Source: Chitinophagaceae bacterium
GTDB taxonomy: Bacteria > Bacteroidota > Bacteroidia > Chitinophagales > Chitinophagaceae
Assembly (NCBI GenBank): GCA_025455205.1
Contig: JALOMZ010000101.1
Span: forward strand, 1 to 6,867
Length of the DNA stretch: 6,867 bases
Reading direction: 5' to 3'
Shown: positions 1-4,808 of the stretch, one piece after another
Position numbering within the stretch: position 1 is the stretch's first letter
How the letters are laid out: the number at the start of each line of letters is the position of its first letter
Program-made: the position numbers and the translations under genes
Notes under the pieces: generated by a model
Databases searched by the model: none
What the model was told of the DNA's origin: nothing
Seen by the model: only the letters and a program-made list of their open reading frames with translations

Positions 1-2
1 AT

Positions 3-53
3 GCCTTAACAGGTGAGCCATTCCGCATCAAGCGCCCCTTGTATTTTTTTTAA
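3..53 (+). CDS. Possible 3' end of an upstream gene (partial, low confidence)
   Basis: One frame is open from the left edge to a TAA at 51-53 and reads as a 16-residue tail ending in RIKRPLYFF. Codon choice in the middle (ATC, AAG, CGC, CCC) resembles the real genes of the window, and the stop lies 52 bases before the tuf start. The stretch is too short to assign a family, and an open run of this length is expected by chance. It could equally be untranslated DNA. No tRNA fold could be made from this region, although tRNA genes often precede tuf in Bacteroidota. Confidence 0.2.
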   Translation, partial: ALTGEPFRIKRPLYFF

Positions 54-105
54 TTGCCGGCCTGCCGGACGTTAGAATTATAAACCACAACAAAAACAAA
101 TAAAA
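54..105 (+). promoter_or_regulatory. tuf leader: A-rich translation initiation region, weak promoter candidate
   Basis: The bases just before the tuf ATG (83-105) are almost entirely A and C with no Shine-Dalgarno motif, the usual initiation context of highly expressed Bacteroidota genes. A TTG at 54-56 and TAGAATTA at 73-80 loosely resemble the Bacteroidota -33 and -7 boxes, but the -7 match is imperfect and the spacing is short. CCGG-CCTG-CCGG (58-69) is a small palindrome. The A-rich leader is clear; the promoter is only a possibility, and tuf may be read from a promoter left of the window. Confidence 0.3.
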
Positions 106-1293
106 ATGGCAAAAGAGACCTTCAAGAGGGAAAAACCTCACGTTAACGTAGGTACAATCGGCCACGTTGACCACGGTAAAACCACCCTTACCGCTGCCAT
201 CACCACCATCCTTGCTAACAAGGGTCTGGCAGAAAAAAAGGGTTACGATGAAATTGATGCTGCCCCCGAAGAAAAGGAGCGTGGTATCACCATCAACACC
301 GCTCACGTTGAGTACCAAACAGCCAACCGCCACTATGCGCACGTTGACTGCCCCGGCCACGCTGACTATGTGAAGAACATGATCACCGGTGCCGCTCAAA
401 TGGACGGTGCAATCCTGGTTGTGGCTGCTACTGATGGTCCCATGCCTCAAACTAAAGAACACATCCTCCTGGCCCGCCAGGTAGGCGTTCCCCGGATCGT
501 TGTTTTCATGAACAAGGTAGATCTGGTAGACGATGCCGAACTGCTGGAACTGGTTGAAATGGAAATCCGCGACCTCCTCAGCTCTTACGGTTTCGACGGC
601 GACAACACCCCCATCATTAAGGGTTCTGCTACTGGCGCCCTGGCTGGTGAAGACAAGTGGGTGGCTGCCATCGACGAACTGATGGAAGCTGTTGACTCTT
701 ACATTCCCCTGCCTCCCCGCCCCGTTGACCAGCCCTTCCTGATGAGTGTGGAAGACGTGTTCTCCATCACTGGTCGTGGTACCGTGGCTACCGGTCGTAT
801 CGAGCGTGGCCGTATCAAGGTAGGTGAGCCGGTTGAAATCGTAGGTATGATGCCTGAGAAGCTGACTTCTACTGTTACCGGTGTTGAAATGTTCAAGAAG
901 ATCCTCGACGAAGGTGAAGCTGGTGACAACGCCGGTCTGCTCCTCCGCGGTATTGAAAAGAAGGACATCCGTCGCGGTATGGTAATCTGCAAGCCCGGTT
1001 CCATTACTCCGCACACTGAATTCCGTGGCGAAGTATACGTACTGAGCAAGGAAGAAGGCGGCCGTCATACTCCGTTCTTCAACAAGTACCGTCCCCAGTT
1101 CTATTTCCGTACCACTGACGTAACCGGTGAGTGTACGCTCCCCGAAGGTACTGAGATGGTAATGCCTGGTGATAACGTGAACCTGCGCGTGACCCTGATC
1201 CAGCCCATCGCTATGGAAAAAGGTCTGAAGTTCGCCATCCGCGAAGGTGGCCGTACCGTAGGTGCCGGTCAGGTAACTGAGATCCTGAAGTAA
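106..1293 (+). CDS. tuf: Translation elongation factor Tu
   Basis: EF-Tu is the cytoplasmic GTPase that carries aminoacyl-tRNA to the ribosomal A site; EF-Ts recharges it with GTP. The 395-residue product matches the usual 393-396. The GTPase domain shows G1 GHVDHGKT (19-26), the switch I segment RGITINTA (59-66), G3 DCPGH (81-85) including the catalytic His85, G4 NKVD (136-139) and G5 GSA (173-175). Domain II follows from about residue 210 and domain III from about 300, ending in [10 protein letters not shown]. The ATG at 106 starts the standard MAKETF N-terminus and follows an A-rich leader. Codon use is strongly biased, as expected for a very abundant protein. It is the first gene of the tuf, tRNA-Trp, secE, nusG block. 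All expected motifs are intact. Long antisense frames opposite it are shadows. Confidence 0.99.
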   Translation: MAKETFKREKPHVNVGTIGHVDHGKTTLTAAITTILANKGLAEKKGYDEIDAAPEEKERGITINTAHVEYQTANRHYAHVDCPGHADYVKNMITGAAQMDGAILVVAATDGPMPQTKEHILLARQVGVPRIVVFMNKVDLVDDAELLELVEMEIRDLLSSYGFDGDNTPIIKGSATGALAGEDKWVAAIDELMEAVDSYIPLPPRPVDQPFLMSVEDVFSITGRGTVATGRIERGRIKVGEPVEIVGMMPEKLTSTVTGVEMFKKILDEGEAGDNAGLLLRGIEKKDIRRGMVICKPGSITPHTEFRGEVYVLSKEEGGRHTPFFNKYRPQFYFRTTDVTGECTLPEGTEMVMPGDNVNLRVTLIQPIAMEKGLKFAIREGGRTVGAGQVTEILK

Positions 1294-1334
1294 GCTTTGA
1301 GCTGCAAGCTTTTAGCTTCCAGCCGCAAGGCTTT
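1293..1334. repeat. AGC heptad-phased repeat, block A (tuf 3' flank)
   Basis: From the last base of the tuf stop codon, the motif AGCY recurs every seven bases, at 1293, 1300, 1307, 1314 and 1321, with a degenerate sixth unit (AGG) at 1328. Because AGCT is self-complementary, neighbouring units can pair in several ways, for example AAGCT-TTT-AGCTT at 1306-1318 and AGCC-GCAA-GGCT at 1321-1332. The periodicity is seen directly; any function is unknown. There is no T-run that would make it a standard terminator of tuf. Confidence 0.7.
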
Positions 1335-1356
1335 GCAAATACTCCTATATTTGCAA
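1333..1356. repeat. Perfect 9-bp inverted repeat between tuf and tRNA-Trp
   Basis: TTGCAAATA (1333-1341) and TATTTGCAA (1348-1356) are exact reverse complements around a 6-base centre. The right arm contains most of a perfect -7-type promoter box. As RNA it is a short hairpin in the tuf 3' region; as DNA it could be a dimeric protein-binding site overlapping that promoter. Neither reading can be decided from sequence alone. Confidence 0.75.
1346..1353 (+). promoter_or_regulatory. Candidate Bacteroidota -7 box for tRNA-Trp-secE-nusG
   Basis: TATATTTG matches the Bacteroidota -7 consensus TAnnTTTG at every fixed position. Transcription would begin about seven bases downstream, near 1360, roughly 45 bases before the mature tRNA. 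The nearest upstream TTTG (1332-1335) leaves a gap of only 10 bases, too short for a normal -33 box, so only half the promoter is supported. If active, it would let the tRNA and secE-nusG be transcribed independently of tuf. Confidence 0.4.
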
Positions 1357-1361
1357 CATAA

Positions 1362-1403
1362 CGCTAAGAGCTATTAGCCAATTGCTAGTAGCTCTTAGCA
1401 TTC
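1362..1403. repeat. AGC heptad-phased repeat, block B, folding into a 16-bp hairpin
   Basis: Units with GC at positions two and three recur every seven bases at 1362, 1369, 1376, 1383, 1390 and 1397. The array folds on itself: 1363-1378 pairs with 1384-1399 over 16 positions with one G-T wobble and a five-base loop (CAATT). The last unit ends one base before the mature tRNA-Trp, so the hairpin would form the 5' leader of the tRNA precursor. There is no T-tract after it, which argues against a simple terminator. Block B is one base out of phase with block A. Confidence 0.8.
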
Positions 1404-1404
1404 T

Positions 1405-1478
1405 ACGGGCATAGTTCAACGGCAGAATAGAGGTCTCCAAAACCTTTGATCCTGGTTCGAATCCGGGTGCCCGTGCCA
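1405..1478 (+). tRNA. tRNA-Trp (anticodon CCA)
   Basis: All four stems of the cloverleaf can be paired by eye. The acceptor ACGGGCA (1405-1411) pairs with TGCCCGT (1468-1474). The D-stem is 1414-1417 with 1425-1428. The anticodon stem is 1430-1434 with 1442-1446 around the loop CTCCAAA. The T-stem is 1451-1455 with 1463-1467 around TTCGAAT. The anticodon CCA lies at 1437-1439 and reads UGG (tryptophan). The discriminator base is G (1475), as expected for bacterial tRNA-Trp, and the 3' CCA (1476-1478) is encoded. Its place between tuf and secE is the usual Bacteroidota arrangement. Confidence 0.98.
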
Positions 1479-1482
1479 ACAA

Positions 1483-1537
1483 CGCGAAATGTGCAGGTGA
1501 AACCTTCCGGTGTTCATTTGCACATTTGCGCGATTTT
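1483..1537 (+). terminator. Long hairpin with short T-run between tRNA-Trp and secE
   Basis: Bases 1483-1495 pair with 1519-1532 (13 pairs with G1528 bulged). The stem continues through two G-T wobbles and four more pairs to 1501/1513, about 19 pairs in all. It is followed by ATTTTA, so it has the form of an intrinsic terminator. A full stop here would uncouple secE-nusG from tRNA-Trp; it may instead be a partial terminator or a 3' processing and stability element. The right arm repeats CATTTGC twice at an 8-base step (1515 and 1523), so it may belong to a dispersed repeat family. Confidence 0.55.
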
Positions 1538-1558
1538 AAAACTCGCTAATCAGGGAAC

Positions 1559-1753
1559 ATGAATAAGATTGGAACCCATTTCCGCGAAAGCTACCACGAA
1601 CTGGTTGACAAAGTGACCTGGCCTACCTGGGCGCAGCTGCAGCAGTCCACCGTGATCGTGATTGTAGCCACCCTGCTCATCACAGGCATGGTATGGGTAA
1701 TGGACATTGCCTCCGAAAACCTTTTGAAACTCATCTATTCTTTCTTCAAATAA
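1559..1753 (+). CDS. secE: Preprotein translocase subunit SecE
   Basis: SecE is the small essential membrane subunit that clamps SecY in the SecYEG translocon of the inner membrane. The product is 64 residues, typical of the short single-helix form. It has an amphipathic N-terminal part, the family signature around KVTWPTW (18-24), and one membrane segment at about residues 31-48 (rich in V, I, L, T) followed by a short tail. The ATG at 1559 is preceded by AGGGA (1552-1556), a Shine-Dalgarno-like stretch that sits unusually close to the start. The stop codon overlaps the nusG start in TAATG, so the two genes are translationally linked. The SecE-NusG pairing is near universal in bacteria and supports the call despite the small size. 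Confidence 0.95.
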   Translation: MNKIGTHFRESYHELVDKVTWPTWAQLQQSTVIVIVATLLITGMVWVMDIASENLLKLIYSFFK

Positions 1754-2334
1754 TGGAAACACCAACTACACAACAACAGGAGACGAAGTGGTATGTGCTG
1801 CGTGTGGTGAGTGGCAAGGAGCGTTCCGTTAAGGAATACCTTGATAAAGACATCAACCGCCAGGGCTGGGCCGACCGCATTGTGCAGGTATTTCTGCCCA
1901 TGGACAAGGTCTATAAAGTGCAGAATGGCAAGAAGGTAATGCGGGAGAAGAACTTCTATCCCGGTTACGTTTTTATGGAAGTGGTGGATGGCAAGCTGAA
2001 TGAAGACATGATCCTGCATATCAGCAACATCTCCAACATCATGCATTTCCTCACCGATGGCAAGGGTTCCAAGGGCCGCATCATCTCCCTGCGCAAGTCG
2101 GAAGTGAACAAGATGCTGGGCAAGATGGACGAAATGAGCGAGCAGGGCATCAGCATGAGCGAGCCGTTCATTGTGGGCGAAACCATCAAGATCATCGACG
2201 GTGCTTTCAACGATTTCAACGGCGTGATCGAAGAAGTGAACGACGAAAAGAAGAAGCTGAAGGTGATCGTGAAGATCTTCGGCCGTTCAACCCCTGTAGA
2301 ACTCAACTACATGCAGGTAGAGAAGCTGAGCTAA
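1753..2334 (+). CDS. nusG: Transcription termination/antitermination factor NusG
   Basis: NusG binds RNA polymerase, affects elongation and pausing, and can link polymerase to Rho or to the ribosome. The 193-residue product has the N-terminal NGN domain, with WYVLRVVSGKE at 13-23 and the signature YPGYVF at 69-74, and a C-terminal KOW domain with GAFNDFNGVIEEV at 150-162 and FGRSTPVEL at 176-184. The frame is open upstream to an ATG at 1693, but that start would add 20 residues read out of frame through secE. The ATG at 1753 gives the standard N-terminus and the common TAATG overlap with secE. Length is close to the family norm. In most relatives rplK follows directly; here a strong terminator follows instead. 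Confidence 0.97.
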   Translation: METPTTQQQETKWYVLRVVSGKERSVKEYLDKDINRQGWADRIVQVFLPMDKVYKVQNGKKVMREKNFYPGYVFMEVVDGKLNEDMILHISNISNIMHFLTDGKGSKGRIISLRKSEVNKMLGKMDEMSEQGISMSEPFIVGETIKIIDGAFNDFNGVIEEVNDEKKKLKVIVKIFGRSTPVELNYMQVEKLS

Positions 2335-2364
2335 GGCATCCAGCACTACCAGGTATCATACACC

Positions 2365-2406
2365 AACCGGGTCATGGCTTACAGGCTATGACCCGGTTAT
2401 CTTTTG
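2365..2406 (+). terminator. Intrinsic terminator after nusG
   Basis: AACCGGGTCAT (2365-2375) and ATGACCCGGTT (2388-2398) are exact reverse complements. Three further pairs (one a wobble) extend the stem to 14 bp around a six-base loop, and the hairpin is followed by ATCTTTTG. It begins 30 bases after the nusG stop, so it closes the tuf-nusG block and indicates that transcription is not meant to continue into ribosomal-protein genes at this locus. Confidence 0.85.
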
Positions 2407-2417
2407 TACCCCCCCAT

Positions 2418-2447
2418 CAGACCGCTGCCTGCGGTCAGCACGGGTAA
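2418..2447 (+). repeat. 30-base hairpin repeat, copy 1
   Basis: The stem GACCGC (2420-2425) pairs with GCGGTC (2431-2436) around the loop TGCCT, followed by AGCACGGGTAA. It lies just after a seven-C run that follows the nusG terminator. Confidence 0.8.
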
Positions 2448-2562
2448 CACGATAAACAATCTGATTTCTGGTGTTAACACAAGTAATGGCGGCCACCGCA
2501 GTGACAAAAAACTTGTGCGTGTAGCCGTCTGACGGCAAGAAGCAGTTCTGACAGCCGACTGT

Positions 2563-2592
2563 CAGACCGCTATAGGCGGTCAGCACGGGTAA
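2563..2592 (+). repeat. 30-base hairpin repeat, copy 2
   Basis: The stem GACCGC (2565-2570) pairs with GCGGTC (2576-2581) around the loop TATAG, followed by the same AGCACGGGTAA tail. It lies 145 bases from copy 1 in the same orientation. The conserved stem with a changed loop suggests that the hairpin structure is what is kept. Confidence 0.8.
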
Positions 2593-2643
2593 TGAAATTC
2601 AGCCATTGTACCTGTTCATTTGCGTGGACATGAGAATCCGGGA

Positions 2644-2682
2644 AACAAAGAAGCGAAGGCAATGCGCCTTCGCTTCTTTGTT
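2644..2682 (-). terminator. Perfect 17-bp stem-loop, terminator of the leftward secreted-protein gene
   Basis: Bases 2644-2660 and 2666-2682 are exact reverse complements over 17 positions with a five-base loop. The outer stem is A-rich on one side and T-rich on the other, so on the minus strand it ends in CTTTGTTT, a terminator-like tail. It starts 33 bases past the stop codon of the gene ending at 2716. Its symmetry would also let it stop rightward readthrough from nusG. Confidence 0.85.
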
Positions 2683-2715
2683 GCTCATCGCATAGGGGCG
2701 ATGAAAAAGAAATGC

Positions 2716-4698
2716 TTATTGTTTCTGCAGCGCCAGCTGGCCTACCACTTCGCCGCGGCTGTTGCTGATCACCACGCGGTAGATACCGCTGGAGAGGTGG
2801 CCGGTTTCCAGGGTTTGCTGTTCGAACGTGTTTTGCACCCGCAGGCTGCGGCTGAGGAGTACGCGTCCGGAAGCATCAGTCAGCAGCAGGGAATACTGGC
2901 CTTTTTCCAGTCCTTCCATTTGCAGCAGGGCTTGTCCGCGGGTGGGGTTGGGCACCGCACTCAGACGCATACCGCGGGCGGCACTGAAGGACACCTTCAC
3001 CACCTCGCTGTAGCGGAAGCTGCCATCCTGCTCCATGATCTTCAGGCGGTAATAGTTGTCGCCGCTGTTGGGGCGGGCATCGGTGAACTGGTAGCTGTGG
3101 CGGCTGGCGGCCTCATTGCGGGCGCGCAGGCTGCCAATGGCGGCAAAGGTGGTGGGCGTGCTGCCACGCTGCACTTCATAACTGCTGATGCCATATTCGC
3201 CGCTCACATCCCATTGCAGCTGGGCAGTGGCATCTACGCGGCGGCCGGTGAATTGCAGGAGGGAAACGGGGAGGGTGCCGTTCGGAAGAAGCTGTGACGC
3301 ATAAATGCTACCATTGGCTGTACCACCTCTTCCATCGAGGAAGGCAATGATCGCCCGGTTGCCATCGTTGGGTATCATCACGGGTACCCGCTGATTGGAT
3401 GCCGTTCTTGTTCCCACTGGCACGCCATTGGCGGTCCACATCACAGTACCGCTTCCATTAATGCGCTGGGCATAAATGTCGAGACCGGTGGTGGTATTAT
3501 TGGCACGGTTGTCGTCCCAGGCTATGATGGCGCCATCGGCTCCATCGGGAACAATCACCAGCGATGACGTGGCATTGGGCTGATTGAAAGTGAGGGTACA
3601 AATGGCCGTTCCATTGGCATCCCACTGGGTTTCGCCATTGCCATTCAGTTTTTGCGCATAAATATTGCGGTCACTGGTGGAAACCCTGTTATCGCTCCAG
3701 ACAATAATTGTGCTGTTGCTGCCTGCGCTGATTATAAATGCGTTATTCTGGTTGCCTGTAGCAGATACCACATTAACCCCGTTGGCTGCCCAAAGGGCAT
3801 CGCCGCCGGCATTGAAACGCTGGGCGAAGAGGTTCTGGTCGGTGGGACTGATGCGGTTATCTGTCCAAACCACCACTGCACCACCTGCACCGTCCATGGC
3901 AATGGCGGGCTGTAATTGGTTGAAGCCGGCCGTAACTGCGGCCTTGCCATTGGCGCCCCACTGCAGGGCACCAGCAGCATTCACGCGCTGGATGAAAATA
4001 TCTGTTTCTTGTGTACTGATGCGCGGATCTTCCCAGGCTACAATGAATCCGCCGGCGCCATCAGAGGTCATTACCTGGCGTGTTTGGGTATTGGGTTGGG
4101 CTACTATCTCAATATCAGATGCCAGCACCCGGGCGCCATCGCTCAACTGGATGTAGTTGGCATAAAGATCGAGGTTGCCATTGCGGGCATCGCGCCATAC
4201 CACCGCAAACTGATTAGTGTTGATGGCCAAAGCGCTTACGCCATTTTCATTACTGGAAGAGTTCACCAGCGGGATGCCATTGGCTGCCCACTGCGCCACC
4301 CCGGAAGCATTCACCCGTTGCATGTAAATATCCGATTGAGAAGTGCCACCAATCCTGCCGTCCTGCCACAACAGTACCACACCGCCCGCATTGTCGGAGA
4401 TCATCGCAATATTGTTCTGGTCGCTGGCTGCATTACATACTACAATGCCTTCCGCAGCAAACACCTGCATTCCGGTGGCACTGATTTTTTGCAGATAGAC
4501 ATCAGCACCCGTGGCACCACGGGTTTCAGACCACGCCACAAACATACCACCAGCACCATCACTTACAGTTACCACATCTCCCTTGGCCGTTGTAGGAGAT
4601 ACATTGCATACCACATTGTTTTCCGTGGGATCATCAACCCATTGGGCAAAAGAAGCAAGCTGAAGTCCACAAAAGAAAGTGAGTAAAAGTTTTCTCAT
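2716..4698 (-). CDS. Secreted eight-repeat (probable beta-propeller) protein with T9SS type A sorting domain
   Basis: A 660-residue exported protein of unknown substrate. Residues 1-18 form a signal peptide (positive MRK start, hydrophobic core, likely cleavage SFA/QW). Residues 40-472 hold eight tandem units of about 50-60 residues with the pattern DGAGG-x-VAW-x-D-x-R, then DIY-x-QR-x-N, then QW-x-ANG-x-x-V. Units 3 and 8 are the most diverged. Residues about 480-570 form a fibronectin-like domain (YEVQRG, NYYRLKIMEQDG) of the kind often found next to sorting domains. Residues about 577-660 are the T9SS C-terminal domain, with PNPTRG (583-588), a DASGR motif and LSSGIYRVVI, which targets the protein across the outer membrane to the cell surface or medium. 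The start is supported by the signal peptide and by AGGAAG (4702-4707) upstream. The propeller fold is inferred from repeat number and pattern; binding or matrix roles are possible, and no catalytic residues are recognisable. It is transcribed away from the SusC-like gene. Confidence 0.9.
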   Translation of the reverse strand: MRKLLLTFFCGLQLASFAQWVDDPTENNVVCNVSPTTAKGDVVTVSDGAGGMFVAWSETRGATGADVYLQKISATGMQVFAAEGIVVCNAASDQNNIAMISDNAGGVVLLWQDGRIGGTSQSDIYMQRVNASGVAQWAANGIPLVNSSSNENGVSALAINTNQFAVVWRDARNGNLDLYANYIQLSDGARVLASDIEIVAQPNTQTRQVMTSDGAGGFIVAWEDPRISTQETDIFIQRVNAAGALQWGANGKAAVTAGFNQLQPAIAMDGAGGAVVVWTDNRISPTDQNLFAQRFNAGGDALWAANGVNVVSATGNQNNAFIISAGSNSTIIVWSDNRVSTSDRNIYAQKLNGNGETQWDANGTAICTLTFNQPNATSSLVIVPDGADGAIIAWDDNRANNTTTGLDIYAQRINGSGTVMWTANGVPVGTRTASNQRVPVMIPNDGNRAIIAFLDGRGGTANGSIYASQLLPNGTLPVSLLQFTGRRVDATAQLQWDVSGEYGISSYEVQRGSTPTTFAAIGSLRARNEAASRHSYQFTDARPNSGDNYYRLKIMEQDGSFRYSEVVKVSFSAARGMRLSAVPNPTRGQALLQMEGLEKGQYSLLLTDASGRVLLSRSLRVQNTFEQQTLETGHLSSGIYRVVISNSRGEVVGQLALQKQ

Positions 4699-4701
4699 AC
4701 G

Positions 4702-4707
4702 CTTCCT
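4702..4707 (-). promoter_or_regulatory. Shine-Dalgarno-like site of the T9SS-sorted protein gene
   Basis: On the minus strand AGGAAG stands three bases before the ATG at 4698 (five bases if counted from AGGA). This is a better ribosome-binding site than those of the other genes here and supports the chosen start. Confidence 0.5.
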
Positions 4708-4718
4708 ATTAATTTTTT

Positions 4719-4726
4719 CAAAAGTA
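4719..4726 (-). promoter_or_regulatory. Candidate -7 promoter box for the leftward secreted-protein gene
   Basis: Read on the minus strand the bases are TACTTTTG, an exact match to TAnnTTTG. Transcription would start near 4712, giving a leader of about 14 bases that contains the ribosome-binding site. No clean -33 TTTG is present; a TTTC lies 13 bases upstream. Confidence 0.5.
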
Positions 4727-4749
4727 CGGGTTAGTTATTGAAATATTTA

Positions 4750-4765
4750 AAGGGTTTATTCCCTT
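4750..4765. promoter_or_regulatory. Small inverted repeat between the two divergent promoters
   Basis: AAGGG and CCCTT flank a six-base AT-only centre midway between the two candidate -7 boxes. It could be an operator for a dimeric regulator, but five-base arms are short enough to be chance. Confidence 0.2.
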
Positions 4766-4780
4766 GCCTTATAGATTTTG

Positions 4781-4788
4781 TACTTTCG
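4781..4788 (+). promoter_or_regulatory. Candidate -7 promoter box for the SusC-like gene
   Basis: TACTTTCG differs from TAnnTTTG at one position, with CTTG 14 bases upstream as a possible -33 box. The start point would fall near 4795, giving a leader of about 14 bases. The AT-rich leader has no Shine-Dalgarno sequence, as is common in Bacteroidota. Confidence 0.4.
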
Positions 4789-4808
4789 TTTCCTATTTAT
4801 TTCAATCC

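Larger units (their letters stand above)
2418..2592. repeat. Palindrome-rich intergenic element bounded by 30-base direct hairpin repeats
   Basis: This is the core of the 381-base gene-free stretch 2335-2715. Its ends are two direct copies of a 30-base unit (2418-2447 and 2563-2592), identical at 26 positions. All four differences fall in the loop, while the stem GACCGC/GCGGTC and the tail CAGCACGGGTAA are unchanged. Between and beside them lie further palindromes: GTGTTAACAC (2471-2480), GCGG-CCA-CCGC (2489-2499), GCCGTC-T-GACGGC (2524-2536) and TCTGACAG-CCGA-CTGTCAGA (2547-2566). The last overlaps the second copy, so the two structures compete. The layout resembles REP/BIME-type extragenic elements. 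No transposase or long terminal inverted repeat is visible. A 66-codon open frame across it on the minus strand is not credible as a gene. Confidence 0.7.

Noticed and set aside
1..53. Terminator or tRNA end before tuf, suggested by the T-run at 44-51
   Set aside because: No convincing stem precedes the T-run and no T-arm or acceptor sequence can be paired.
28..1068. 346-codon open frame on the minus strand
   Set aside because: It lies antisense to tuf, which is certain from its motifs; the frame is open because of the strong codon bias of tuf.
1693..1752. 20-residue N-terminal extension of NusG
   Set aside because: It would be translated out of frame through secE, and family members start near the ATG at 1753.
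2409..2415. Seven-C run near the end of the nusG terminator
   Set aside because: It could suggest phase variation, but it lies in no gene and in no visible promoter.
2386..2586. 66-codon open frame on the minus strand across the palindrome cluster
   Set aside because: The sequence is dominated by palindromes, the two direct repeats fall in different reading frames (145 bases apart), and no domain or ribosome-binding site is seen; better read as a non-coding repeat.
1511..2623. Eleven-base match TGTTCATTTGC at 1511-1521 and 2613-2623
   Set aside because: Too short, and the flanks differ; it could be a trace of a dispersed repeat but cannot be supported from two copies.
3916..4686. 256-codon open frame on the plus strand, with others at 2620-3297 and 3665-4156
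   Set aside because: All are antisense to the T9SS-sorted repeat protein, whose signal peptide, repeats and sorting domain are clear.
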